Assembly: GCA_010094025.1 (NCBI GenBank)
Contig: ML991804.1
Span: forward strand, 124,001 to 188,000
DNA from: Viridothelium virens
Lineage: Eukaryota > Ascomycota > Dothideomycetes > Trypetheliales > Trypetheliaceae
DNA: 64,000 nucleotides
Direction of reading: 5' to 3'
Part shown: piece by piece, positions 35,300 through 47,124 of the stretch
How positions within the stretch are numbered: position 1 is the first letter of the stretch
Layout: each line of letters begins with the position of its first letter
The notes under the pieces: generated by a model
What the model saw: the letters and a program-made list of their open reading frames with translations, nothing else
Databases searched by the model: none
Told to the model about the DNA's origin: nothing
Made by a program: the position numbers and the translations under genes

Positions 35300-38200
35300 A
35301 TGATGGAAGAGCTAGATCCCGAGCTCTACACTGTAGCGTGGCTGGCGCCATTAGAGATCGAAGCAAAAGCCGCTCTGTACATGTTGGATAAATGGCATCA
35401 AGGCAGATTCCCCATGGCCAGAGGCAACGACTACGTCTACCAGGCTGGCGAAATCTGCGGGCACAACGTCATTATTGCAACTTTTCCAGCCGGCGAAGAA
35501 TATGGCACTGGCTCCGCTGGCCGCCTTGCTAGCCAGGTCAAAAGCTTCTTTCCGAACCTGTGGTTTGGGTTTTTGGTTGGTATTGCTGCTGGACTTCCAA
35601 ACTTCTCACGGACTCCACCTCTTGATATCCGCCTCGGCGACGTTCTGGTCGCTTTACCAAACGGCGAGAGTGCGGGACTAATAGCATACGACTTGGGGAA
35701 GGAAACTGAACATGATGGCTTTCAATTGCTACGCTCCGGGCATGTACTGGCAAAAACGGATGTTGTCGTGAGATCGGCAATCACCAGCATCAAGCTCAGG
35801 GCTCCAGATGATACTCAAATGTTTCTCCGGTATTATGAAAGTATAAGGCTCAAAGAGCACGCTAATGGTACTTTTGTTGCTCCTGAGCAAGATTTCGACA
35901 AGCTTTATCAAGTCAGTGAAAGGTCGCAAGAGTCCATTGTGAGAAGAGAGAGACGACAAGAAGATAAGCGTGTTCGTACGTGGTACGGACCGATAGGATC
36001 TGGGGAAAAACTCATGAAGAACGCTCCGAAACGGAATGAGCTTCGTGATAAGCACAAGGTCATCGGTCTGGAGATGGAAGCAGCTGGGACTATAAATTGC
36101 ATCCTTGTTGGAGTTATTCGGGGTGTCTCCGACTACGGGATGGGCATAAAAATAATGAGTGGCAGCCATACGCTGCGGCTATGGCTGCTGCTTATGGAAA
36201 GGCAGTTCTACACGAAATCAAACCAAACCTGAAAAGGAAGAGAGCTCGGTCGGTAGCTGACGCTTAGTACATCATGCATGCGCATCTTTTCTAGTGAAGA
36301 GATCAATATCCCGACTACAGTGTTGAGTAGCGACTTAGTCCTGGATTTAGCAACTACCACAAATTCCGACAATGATCGGTCGAGATTACATCTGTCTCAG
36401 CGTGAGAAAGGTGAGGCGGCTGCTATAAAGAGGCAACTACCTACTGAGGATGATTTTTAGGACTCCTCAGATCTCTCTCGTTTCGCGAAATGGATCTACG
36501 TGAAAACAATATTGATGATGCCGCAGACGACACTTGTCAGTGGCTTCCCAGGCATCCCAGCTATGTGGCATGGTTGCAGGATTCTTCAAGCCTCCTCTGG
36601 ATCAAAGGGAAACCTGGAGCGGGAAAGTCGACACTATTGAAATATGCGTTCAAGCAAGACCCTAGAGATACGCTGATGGCGTCATTCTATTTCAACGCTC
36701 GTGGCCATGCATTAGAAAAAACTGCCCTCGGATTTTACCGATCAATCCTCCATCAACTACTCCCTTTCGCACCTGAATGTCTCTCGAGACTGGCCTTAAT
36801 CTATGAACAGAGAAGCGAAGTCAGGGGATCAATTGAGAAGGAGTGGGATTGGTCCGAATTCGAGCTCAAGAGTCAGTTGAGAGACTTGCTCCTGAACGGG
36901 GCCGATCGCCCTATACGACTCTATGTGGATGCTCTTGACGAGAGCGGGAAGGAAGTCGCTGTAGACCTCGTATACCTTTTTTCGGTGTTAATCAGAAGGG
37001 CCAGAAGCGAAGGGAAGTGCCTCAGTATCTGCTTCTCATGTCGGCATTATCCCATTGTTATGAATACATTTGAAGATTTCACCATTTGCATTGAACATGA
37101 GAACAGCACTGATCTCCGGATGTATGTCCACCATAGACTCGAGGCAAATTGCATCTTCGAAAGCAAGGCCGAATTGCTGGCGAGACATATCTTAGAAAAA
37201 GCCTGCGGAGTCTTCCAGTGGATTAAGCTTGTTCTTCCCAAGGCCATTGACAGCTGCAGAACGGGTACAAGGATAGAGGCAATCCTAACGAAGATCAGGG
37301 CTCTGCCCTCAGAGCTGTACGATCTTTACAAAGCAATTCTCGCGGAAATCCCTGGCGAAGAAAGACCCGAGTCCTTGAAGCTACTGCAATGGATATGCTT
37401 TGCAATACAACCGCTGTCCGTGGGAGAGCTTAGAGATGCAATGGCAGTTGACGTAAATCCATCGTGCACCACTTTTAAAGAATGTATGGAGTCCAGCTCA
37501 TCCACAGAAAATGATGAGGATATGGAGAAAAAGATACTTCATTTGTCAAGAGGACTTGCCGAGGTTAAAGTGAATGAATTTGCTCACCGTTATATCCAGT
37601 TCATTCACGAATCCGTCAATGATTTCCTTGTTCCAGATGGCCTGGTCCTCATAGATCATACCAATCAAGATGTCTTGCCAAGTCCAGTTCATTTCCACCT
37701 TGCGAGTATTTGCGTGCGATACCTCGACATGGATGATATCACTATATCTGCAGAGAAACTGCACAACATCCATCACCAGACCACTCCCAGTAACCATGAT
37801 TACGGCTTCCCACCCTACAGAAAGCCGTACGTTTACCAGTATCCTTCCAGGCGGTCCGTTTCCCCGCGCCCTTTCATACGGTACGCAACATTGTTCTGGA
37901 TCAAGCATGCGAGAATGGCAGACGAGGAAGCCTCACTCCAACAGAGACTGCTTTACTTATTCATACAGTTTCTTGGTCTAAAAGAGAGCCGGGTGGGATA
38001 TTGGACTAAGTTACAGATGTTCTTCGGCCAAGGGAGCCACTACAAACGAAGGACAATTCAACACGTCATTGCTGAGCATGGGCTTTACAATCTCTTGTCC
38101 GCCTTCCTTAGCCTGGGAGATATCGACTTCAATGCGCAGGACTCCTTGGGTAATACACCTCTGCACCAAGCGGCAGGCGCTGGGCAAGTAGCAATAGTGG

Positions 38201-38814
38201 AGCTGTTAGCTGACCGTCCGGGTATCAATCGCGATGCAAAGAATGTATTAGGCGAAACGCCGCTGTCCCAAGCAGCGCAATATGGAAGTACCGCCATTGT
38301 CAAGATACTAGCCAAGCGCGATGATGTTGATGTCAATTGTAAGGACACGTGTGATAGGACACCGCTACTGCGCGCAGCCTCCAGAGGACACGAAACTATT
38401 GTGAAATTACTAAGCACAAGAGACGATGTTGATGTTAACGTGAAGGATAATAAAGGCTGGACACCTCTAATAGCCGCAGCTTTTGGAGGGCATGAAGCAG
38501 TTGTGAGAATACTAGGTAGACGGCACGACACTGATTTCCACTGGAAGGATGTCAGTGGTCGGACAGCTCTATCCGCTGCAGCTTTTGGAGGGCATGAGGA
38601 AATTGAATTGTTACTGGGCAAATGGGGCGATCTTGATCCACGTATGAGAAGTGAAAGAAGGGTCATTCGCAGGCCGTTGATGCCGATACTTGACCACGTC
38701 CTACGCAAAATAAGATCTGAGGCAAAAATGACGGCCGTTGGACGCTTTCCAAAGACAAGCGCTGCTGGAAGGAGGTCACGATATGTTTCAAAGCATGTAA
38801 TTTATAAAGCATGA
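35300..38814 (+). CDS. NLR-like protein: nucleoside phosphorylase - NACHT - ankyrin repeats, one frame slip
   Basis: This is a fungal NLR-type (STAND) signal-transduction protein. Domains in order: a PNP_UDP_1-like N-terminal domain (YTVAWLAPLEIEAKAALYML, FLVGIAAGLPNF, VIGLEMEAAG), a NACHT NTPase with Walker A GKPGAGKST and Walker B RLYVDALDE, a helical region with FIHESVNDFL, and about five ankyrin repeats (LGNTPLHQAAGAGQ through TALSAAAFGGHEE). Suggested exons are 35300..36248, 36295..36410 and 36461..38814; the second join gives QREKGLLRSLSFREMDLREN. Near 36140, inside the phosphorylase C-terminus, the reading frame slips by one base, so as given exon 1 does not run through; downstream family sequence (QPYAAAMAAAYGKAVLHEIK) is in the shifted frame. 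This is either a sequencing error or an inactive allele. The first ATG of the frame is 35300. Such proteins are linked to non-self recognition and cell death in fungi; a specific role is not claimed. Confidence 0.85.
38089..38640 (+). repeat. Ankyrin-repeat coding array, 102-nt period
   Basis: Ankyrin units in the NLR-like gene recur every 102 bases (34 codons). A 20-base string (GCAGCTTTTGGAGGGCATGA) is identical at 38476-38495 and 38578-38597. A second near-identical pair (GATGTTGATGT...) occurs at about 38323 and 38425, also 102 bases apart. This suggests recent unit duplication or conversion. Confidence 0.8.
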
Positions 38815-39542
38815 TTCAAATCAGAGACTGAAATAGCTGGAGATGGGAACATGCCAAGATCTTATGATAATGTAAACATGGGTCCGTGCTAAATATATAC
38901 CATCTTGAGTCCTGACAGGAACATACACAGGCGTGGGAAACTAACCTTGGCTTGCGGACCACTTTGGCCTCACCTATGGGAGTGCATGGGCAAGAAAGAA
39001 GATCGGGTTTCCCAGGCAACGTGCCATTCATTGATGCCGCTCATGTTGGATCAATGAGTATATTATCACTGTGCATGGTGGCTGTTGTTTGACGATAGTT
39101 GTTTTGTGGCTGGACACTAAGCGACAACCCTAACCGATATCCTTTCAGAGGTGGCTGGGGAGATCAGAGCGCACATACCAGTATGTCAGGTAGAAGTATG
39201 TGATAATTTCTTCATGGATTTTCTGCGTTTGTGATTTCAATTACAACAATTCTATAAGAAAGGTTTATTTCCCAGCGCCGGATCCCCATCTATTGTTTCA
39301 TGTCTTTGGTGGAATCGTGCCCTGCGACAAAATTGGTTAAGAGAATCAGTGGGCGTATTATATATACATTACATATCCAATGTCGGCATACAAGGTTGGA
39401 GCCGCTCTTGATATGGAAAAAGCCCTCCAAATTCTCGCTGCATCCGCCAAGAGCAGACGCATGAGTGTCATACTCGTAATGTAAGAAATTAAGTCTGTTA
39501 ACTATTAAAAGATTACGCTTCACCTGTTCTCACCCAAAAGTT
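38815..39542. other. Intergenic, convergent 3' regions
   Basis: 728 bases lie between the stops of the NLR-like gene and the WSC hydrolase. No coding sequence is supportable. Confidence 0.5.
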
Positions 39543-41109
39543 TCATGATTGCGCAGGAAACCCATTGGAGAAGAGAGAGAGACGGGCATTTCCACCACAG
39601 AACTCGGAAGAATTCCCTGGGCAATCCAATAGACATTGGCTGTCAACTGTAAGAACGGCCGACTGGCTGTTAAGCGTATCGCCACATAAACATTGAGTGG
39701 TGTTTTGCACACCGGCAATCGTAAAACCGGCCCCGACACAAGCGGAGGTGCAGAGTTGCCGTGTGTTTGAGCTGTTGTCATAGAGTATTGTTGGTAGGGC
39801 CTGGGCCGTCTCTGGGTACTGATTCGACCAACAGCCCTGGTATGTTAGGTTTCCGGCATAGGTTGAAGTATCCGTCACTGGTGGAGTGTTTACCAGCGAA
39901 GGGTTCGGGTACGGGTCATCGCCGGATTGTTGGCGTGGATAGCCGAAATCGTAGGACTTGTTGCCGTCGCCATAAAAGTTGTCTGTGAACAAGCGGGCCA
40001 GCCCGGCAGAGGAGCCGAACATCTGACCATTGTCGTGGGTCACGGGAATATAATCGACAGTATCGCAATTAGTACCACTTGGATCGTCACAGCTCGGTCC
40101 AAATGCTTTGATGTAGTAGAAGAATCGCTCGTTCCGGTCTTCACCGGTACTGTAGGGAGCACAGTCATCAGAGTCATCTCCGTGGTCTAGCGTAGCACGA
40201 CCGTAGGCGATCTGTTTGCTTTGATAATTTGAGAGGAGAACGTCGCGGCCTTGAGCCACCAGGTCAGCTCCGTAGGTCATCGGATAATCCGTGAAATCCG
40301 AATAGCCCGAGCGATAATTATCATATGTTGGGCAATCCGCTGTCGATAATGGACGGTCAGTGCTGAGCCAGGCATAGCTGTCCGGGTTGCCAACCCAATG
40401 CGTCACTGGCGTATTGGACTGCTGAGTAGACAGCACAGCGTAGCGCTGAGCCATTTGACCACCCATCGAATGACCGACAATCGTGATCTGCTTCAGGTTG
40501 GGGAAGAGCGTTGCATCGTCAAAGTATTGGATTAGAGTGTCCAAGACGGTGAAGGATGAGGTGTCGGTGCTTGCGCGTGGGTACTGATTGTTTGCGCCAG
40601 CCGACCACTGTGACCCTTTCCATACAAGAGCATTGGTAGTGGAGCCTTGGGTGCTGCTCCACGGATATGCGTAGCCTTTATCATCACCGCTGGTAAAGTA
40701 AGGAGCTATTACAGCGACCGAATCCTGGTTAATATTTGGATCCGTTACTTTTTCCAGAGCGTTCAGCGTCTATGAATTCGAATGAGTCAAGGCTGACGAG
40801 AGATGCGGATTCGGGAGGAAGACTTACATCGTTCGCATAGTTCCACGGATCCCTAAGGAGGCCATGAATGACGATGATTGCCCTTTGGATGTTACTCTCG
40901 ACAATACGTTGTCCATTGGTCCCATGCGAATAATAATTGATCAAAGTGAGGTTATTGTCTGCACCGGTCGGGTCCGGGATGCGAAAAAATGCAACTTCTG
41001 CACGCGAAATCGTGGGTAGAAAAGCGCTAATAGTGTCTCCAGCGTATTGCTGGGCTGTCGCGGAAAGAAAAGAACATGCAAGGAACGAGAGACGAGCGAG
41101 AAGACGCAT
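39543..41109 (-). CDS. Secreted alpha/beta hydrolase with C-terminal WSC domain
   Basis: This is a 502-residue secreted protein. Its signal peptide is MRLLARLSFLACSFLSATAQ. An alpha/beta hydrolase domain follows (IVIHGLLRDPWNYAND, then nucleophile elbow IVGHSMGGQMAQ), and the C-terminal 100 residues are a WSC domain: YQGCWSN, CTSACVGAGFTIAGVQ, QCLCGDTLNS and CPGNSSEFCGG, with the expected Cys spacing. WSC domains bind fungal wall or other glycans, so the enzyme may act at a wall or plant polysaccharide surface. Exons are 41109-40828 and 40769-39543. The 58-nt intron (GTAAGT...CATAG) is phase 0 and restores TLNALEKVTDPNINQDSVAV. It converges with the NLR-like gene. Confidence 0.9.
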
Positions 41110-43481
41110 CCTGGCAGAAGATCAATGTGCCAAGACACTAGGGTATCTTGAAAATGCAAACGACTGTAGAGAAGGGCAGAAGTGAAGAGAAGAAGATGAA
41201 AAGCATGCTAGACTTATCTGCTTGAGCAGGACCTTCTCCTCTTCTAGACGCAAGAGTGAGGTGTCTTTCGATATGCTATTTTTACAGCCATAAATTGGGA
41301 GCGGAAGATCTTTATCAAATTCCAGATCCACTTGGAGGTGCATGCAGTGGACCATGGTTGGAGCGCCTGTAGTCAGCCGCCCTCTGACCCACCCAACGCC
41401 TTCGAAAGGCTTGGGGGATTTTTTTGGTTATGCTCTCACGCTTGACGAAAATGATACAGGATTAGCTCCCGTCTGCGATCAGGAACAGAGATGCAAAAAT
41501 TTATTGATCCCACGCGCAACGGCACGACGGATGATGCCCGGCTCGTCTGGAGATGCAGTGCTAGCAGGATAAGGTTAGAAACGGGCTGGCGGATCAGAGG
41601 CTTTCAGGGGTATGAGCCAGCTGAACCTTCATCACTGCAGATCCCTCGTCGTATCACCTTACCCTCTCACCCTCTTCAGACATGATGACGAGGCGGTCCA
41701 CTGTGGTCTGCACGGCTCATGGCGAGGCTGCTGCAAGCCGTGGTGCCGTAAGACCTTAGCGGCACGCCCGAAAGAGCTTCAGGAACGGCCCACGCCCACC
41801 AAGCCTCTAGTTACTCCGTACTCAACCTTCTCAGCATATGGCCTTCCGATTTCATCGACAATTATCAACGGTTCGTGGCCTAGGGAAATCCATAACTTCT
41901 AGTGTCTTCAGCCACGAGTGCCACGAGTGCCACGGTGGAAGCGACACAGCAAGCCCCTATTTCATGACTCTACTGCGGTATCTACCGTCATCGCAACCGG
42001 GCTCGTTGGTCTTCACCCTAGACTCACCATTTCCAACTCAATTCTGGGTAGCTGGCCTGCTGCATTGTGTACGGGGGGAAAGGTCCAAACATCCGCCGAA
42101 TAGAGCTCAAAGTCATGCAGTCATCCCGTGCTACGAGACTATCATCAATCACGACGGCATCACCCACCAATCTTAGAGCCAGTGTCCTATGGCTGGTCCT
42201 TGCATCTGTGGGGAATGAATCGCATATACTTTCTCCTGACAAAGTCTGTAAAAAACCAGCTGTCTGGTCCGCATCCCAACCCGGTTGATGCCCTCGGTCA
42301 TCATAACTACAGGTGCCGTTTATGCGCTCGTCCGTGGACGACAGGTGCTTCACGTTGCTGCAAGTGTTTGGGCCTTCTGGTCTCGCTCTAGAAGCTATCT
42401 GCATTGAGAGCCACGCGATCACCATTGAGCGCAGCCTTGACGTTCTCGCAACCCTGGGATTCGGGAAAGTGGCGGTCTCGTCCACGCGCACAATAAACAC
42501 TGTAATTAATCTCCCGAAGGTTTCGCTGGGATCGTGGAGCCGGACGAGTGCCGACACGCCATGTGCCTACCCTGTCCTTTCTGCACGATGCATGTCGGTG
42601 CTCTTGTGTTTGCAGACCACGTAGGGCGCTGACAGTAATCAGGACTGCACCGACTGCATCTACAGCGGTCATGCTCTAGATGGCGTGTCCACGGGGCTGG
42701 AATCGGAGAAGTGCTGCAATCCCACCTGTCGGTAGGGTGAATTGGTTCAGGATAGGCCACGCTTTGATGGTGAACTGTAGGCAACCGGTCCATCTGACGA
42801 CTAGATTCTCACCCCGTGACATCGGATGATTTTAAAAAGCTGCCGGTTGATTAGCAAGTGCATGATGTCGTGAGAAGCTTCGACAAATCAGAAATGTGAG
42901 TGTATCAAGGAGCATCCATATCTTATCGTGGGCTCCTACGGTAGCGTAGGTAACTACAGTTCCGTACCGTATAAAGCTCGGCTGCAGCTCAATTGGGCAG
43001 GAACGTAGTGGTGAAATATTTAAATATAGCCTTGATCTCTGCATCTCTGCATAGACTAATGCAGATTAGCCCCCTGTCGGACCAACCGAAAATACATCAA
43101 AAGACAAATACCCCTACCTTCAAATCGCCTCATGATTGTTCTGATCTTGGTTCTCTCAGCCTAGACCTCGTCGTAGAATCGAACGTTGTTGGGCATTATT
43201 GTACTATTTGTCTAGATGGTAGTGCTCCATGGCAACTTCCTGTTGCTTGGAGGAGGCAGAGGCCCAAGCTCCTGGAGCTCATCGAGATGCGGCAACCCCT
43301 CATCCGGGAGTGACGTAGCTAGCAGGGCAGGCCTATGAACCTCTCCTATCCACTCATCAGGCTCTTCTCGTAGTACACCGTCCTCGCTTCACAATTCAAA
43401 CGACTCGGACGCTCAAATCAAGGACACCTATCATACCATAATCTGTGCGTTGCATTTCAGTATCCGTCAATTGCAATCAAG
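41110..43481. other. 2.4 kb intergenic without supportable gene
   Basis: Several short overlapping frames exist on both strands (densest at 42020-42800), but none shows a family motif or a consistent splice model. A short direct repeat GCCACGAGT (x2) lies near 41911-41935 and a TACTCCGTA element near 41813. The left end is the promoter of the WSC hydrolase, the right end that of the LEA-like gene. Confidence 0.45.
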
Positions 43482-43981
43482 ATGCTCAGAACAACCATTG
43501 CCCGTCAAGCTCGCCTGTTCTCCACCTCGCCACGCGTGCAGAAGACGGTCGTCGACTCGGCAAAGGACGCAGTCAAGAAGGTCGACAGGACTGTATCAGA
43601 TGCAGCAGTAAAAGGCATTGAGACTAGCGGTATGTGAACTCCTAGATCTTCTATACCGTACCGTCGCTCCCCTTGCATTAGCCACCACCAGCCATCTGTC
43701 CGAGAGTCATTTCGTCATTACGTGTTTACCATATGCAGCTGCAACCAACCCATGCTACCAGCAAACCAGTTTTCATTTCATGCAGATTGTCATGCTAACA
43801 CTCCAATCCAGAGAAAGCAACGCAAACCGCTGCCGAGACCATTGGCGTCAAGTCAAAGGAAGCCGAAGGCAAGGCCAAGGAAGTTAGTGGAGAGGCCAAG
43901 GGCACAGCCAAGGAAGTTGCTGGGGAGGCCAAGGGCAAAGCGCATGAGGCTGCAGGAAAGATGAAGGGCGCTACAGAGTAG
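43482..43981 (+). CDS. LEA-like protein with mitochondrial presequence
   Basis: This is a 105-residue protein found by splice reading. Exon 1 (43482..43629) encodes MLRTTIARQARLFSTSPRVQ, a typical mitochondrial targeting peptide (Arg-rich, RLFSTS cleavage-like motif), then DSAKDAVKKVDRTVSDAAVK. The 182-nt intron (43630..43811, GTATGT...CCAG) is phase 1. Exon 2 (43812..43981) encodes an amphipathic Ala/Lys/Glu helix with three tandem 11-mers: KAKEVSGEAKG, TAKEVAGEAKG and KAHEAAGKMKG. Such 11-mer repeats are the mark of group 3 LEA proteins, which protect proteins and membranes during drying or stress. The intron is longer than most here. Function is inferred from composition. Confidence 0.82.
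43874..43939 (+). repeat. 33-nt coding tandem repeat (LEA 11-mer)
   Basis: Two neighbouring 33-base units starting at 43874 and 43907 differ at only a few bases and encode successive LEA 11-mers. Confidence 0.85.
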
Positions 43982-44697
43982 ACAAAGTGCGAAGTCTACC
44001 AGACTCGAATGCGCGCTGGATGGACGAGTGGAGATAAAAAAGTGCATGGTTAGAGGTGATGAAGCAAGTTGCTGGATTGACAACGGCATCAGCATGGTGA
44101 AACTGCATTATGAGGGAGTGAGACCTTTTGGTGAAGGCGCAGCTGTACTTCTCTGTGTGCTATAGTTCAATTACCAATCCCTTTCGCTTTGCCGTCGGTC
44201 ACAATAATTTGAAATCTGAGGCTTGGAGGTGCGATACAGCAACAGGCGCATTGTATAAAAGGTCAAACTGATTAGGTCTCAAGGTCTAGTACCCATCTCT
44301 GATGTCGACGAACGCAACGAAACAATAAAGGTTTTCTGATGCGAAACGCATGATCAAAACCTCTTATCGGCATCAAATTAGCATCGGAATTTTTCACGCC
44401 ATCTGGCAAGAACCTCACTCCGCACTCTAGATCGGCGCCTAGGATCCCCCTCACAATTCTAAGCCGCAAGTAAAGTGAGTCGCTTCGAACACCACTGATA
44501 TCAAGCGGTCGTGACTTTAGCGTTGCCAAGAGCAAAATCTAAGAGCCCCAAATCTTATCAGCCAATCATGGCCCAGCTTTTTCGCCGCTGTAGATAACAC
44601 CACTGGGGCTAGACTTTTATATATAATCTTAGGTAAAACCCGTGAAGATTTCTACGACTCCCTCATATGCTCTTGCGACAGTCGCTCTAGCTTCACC
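43982..44697. promoter_or_regulatory. Intergenic with GABA-permease-like gene promoter
   Basis: Within the last 150 bases before the permease ATG lie a GATA site on the minus strand (CTTATCAG, 44554-44561), a CCAAT box (44562-44566), a second GATA site (AGATAA, 44592-44597) and a TATA-like run (TTTATATATAATC, about 44616-44628). GATA factors control nitrogen-source permeases in fungi, so nitrogen regulation is plausible. No gene is seen in the gap. Confidence 0.5.
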
Positions 44698-46735
44698 ATG
44701 TCTATCCAGCAGGAGCGTGCAGAGGGGAGGCGAACCAGCAAGATCGAGATCCAAGACGAGAATCGTCTGGCTGAATTGGGATACAAGCAGGAGTTGAAAC
44801 GCGATTGGAGCGTACTGCATAATTTTGGCGTCTCGTTTTCGATCATTGTAAGTGGAACCTCAATATCATCTCCAGATTCGGCACTGTGGCTTGAATTCGT
44901 TTGATTAAAAGGATGCAGTGAAACACTTACAAAGACTACATTGGCCATTCAGAAGAGTCGTCTTTCAATCCTGTTTTCTTTACTTTTTACCTCCCCGGTC
45001 AGCGCTCTCCGTTTGAACCCAAAACTCGTATTCCGTCTATTTGATAAGATTGGACATCGTATTTTAATGAGCTAGAAGCATGTTTACTCAAGTCTAAGCA
45101 ATGCTTTTATCATAATTGTGCTATTAACACCATAAGATATGAATTGACTTTCATTTCTCCCAGAGCGTAGTGACAGGCATTACAACGCTGTTCAGGTAAG
45201 CCCCTGATGCCTCTCTGGAACGATCCCCCGAAGCTCATCAAGCACAGCTATGGTCTTAATACGGGAGGACCCAGCGTTATGGCCACCGGCTGGATATGCG
45301 TGTCCTTCTTTACCTTTTTCGTAGGACTGAGCATGGCCGAGATCGTCTCTGCCATTCCAACGAGCGGCGGACCATACTTCTGGGCCGCCATGCTGGCCCC
45401 AGAGGAACACGCCGCATTCTTCTCCTGGATAACCGGCTGGTTCAATTTCGTCGGACAGGTACAGAAACCCCCCAAACCCCTCTGATCAACCGAACAAGCC
45501 ACATCTCTAACCCGAACCCCCAGTTCGCCGTCACCACTGGCATCAGCTTCGGCCTCGCAGGCCTAATCTCCACGACCGCCACCGTCAAAAACGCCTACAC
45601 CCCCACCGCCGGCCGCACGCTCGGCATCTACATCGCCATCCTGGTCTCGCACGGCCTGCTCAACAGCTTCGGCGTGCACCTCCTCAAGTACTTCAACAAC
45701 AGCAGCATCATCCTGCACAGCCTCGGCGTCGGCAGCTTCGCCATCGCCGTCGTCGCCGCCGCCCCGAAACACCAGTCCGCCCGCCAAGTCTTCCAGCACT
45801 TCAACGACGGCACCGGCGTCGACGGCGCCCCGGGTTGGTCCGTTCGCGCCTCTCCCGCCTACGTCGCTATCTGCGGCGTCCTGCTCTCGCAATATACTAT
45901 CACGGGCTTCGATGCGAGTGCGCATTTGAGCGAGGAGACGCGGAATGCGTCGTGGAGCGCGCCTATCGGCGTGCTGACGTCTATCGGGGTCTCGGCGGTG
46001 TTCGGCTTCTTCCTGCTGCTGTGTCTGTTGTTTTCCGTTCAGGACTTCGAGGCGACGGTCGGGTCGAGCTATGAGCAGCCGGTGCTGCAGATTCTGGTGG
46101 ATATCTTTGGAGAGAATGGCGCGGTGGTCTTGATGACGCTAGTGATGCTCTGCGTTTGGCACTGTGGCTTGTTTAGTTTGACCTCCAACTCCCGCATGAT
46201 GTTTGCCTTTTCTCGCGATGGCGCGTTGCCGCGGTTTTTTGATCATGTGGATGGGAGGTTTCGTGCGCCGATTCGCACAATCTGGCTCGCGGCGTTCCTA
46301 GCGTTCTGTCTGTCGCTGCCAAGTTTAGGGAGTACCGTGGCATTCTCGGCTGCCACGAGTATTGCGACAATTGGGTTGTATCTAAGCTATGCGACGCCGA
46401 TTGTGATTGCATTGATCTGGCCGAAGAACTTCAAGAAGGGGCCCTTCAATCTTGGGGCGTTTAGTCGGCCGGTAGGGACGATCGCGTGCCTCTGGGTGGG
46501 TTTTATCACTGTTGTGTTCTGTCTGCCGACGTCGAACCCTGTGGATAGCCAGACGCTGAATTATACGCCTGTAGCAGTGGGGATCGTGGCGGTTGGAGCA
46601 TTCGGCAGCTGGTTTCTGTGGGCGAGGACATGGTTTACGGGACCGATTAGGCAGATTGAAGCTGAGAGAGCAGGCGTTCCGATTGATGAGCCCGGAGTGT
46701 TAGAGGAGATGGAGAGGGAAGGGAAGTTACCTTAG
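44698..46735 (+). CDS. APC-family amino acid/GABA/choline permease
   Basis: This is a 534-residue plasma-membrane transporter of the fungal amino acid/choline transporter (ACT) group that includes yeast Uga4. The start is MSIQQERAEGRRTSKIEIQD; the conserved entry is LAELGYKQELKRDWSVLHNF then GVSFSIISVVTGITTLFSYG. Other family blocks are EIVSAIPTSGGPYFWAAML, ITGFDASAHLSEETRNA and NSRMMFAFSRDGALP, with about twelve membrane segments. Exons are 44698..44847, 45164..45195, 45248..45458 and 45524..46735. Exon 2 is only 32 nt and intron 1 is 316 nt, unusually long here. Codons change from C-ending to G-ending near 45920. Promoter GATA and CCAAT elements suggest nitrogen control. The exact substrate cannot be read from sequence. 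Confidence 0.91.
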
Positions 46736-47124
46736 GGCGATCAAGGCATGGAATTGGAAATACCGACGCGCCATGTTGGGGCATTGAGCAACTGCTTCTA
46801 GCTTTGCAACATGGTTGGAGGCCTCCTTGTATGAAGCTCTGGACATAAGATATAAACTCTTTCTTCGAATTGAAGCAGTGGATTTATAGTACGTTGTAAT
46901 TGCCCGATGAAACAAGAAGCGAATAGTAACATTTCATAATTCGTCATGCTCGTAAGCACTATGCTGATAATGTACAGGATACGGTAGTATCGAACAAGAT
47001 GTATTGCAGGGACTGGAGTATACATTAGTCGTGCCCGGACGCTTCAATAATGTACAAATGATTCGTCTAGCGAATGAGCGCCATTACCGCGGAGCTCTCT
47101 TGAGATCAATGTCAAGGTTTAAAC
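46736..47124. other. Intergenic, convergent 3' regions
   Basis: 389 bases lie between the stops of the permease and the coiled-coil gene. Nothing further is supportable. Confidence 0.5.

Noticed and set aside
42024-42793. Overlapping minus-strand open frames, including MTAVDAVGAVLITVSALRG
   Set aside because: No splice model joins them in one consistent phase, and no family motif is recognisable.
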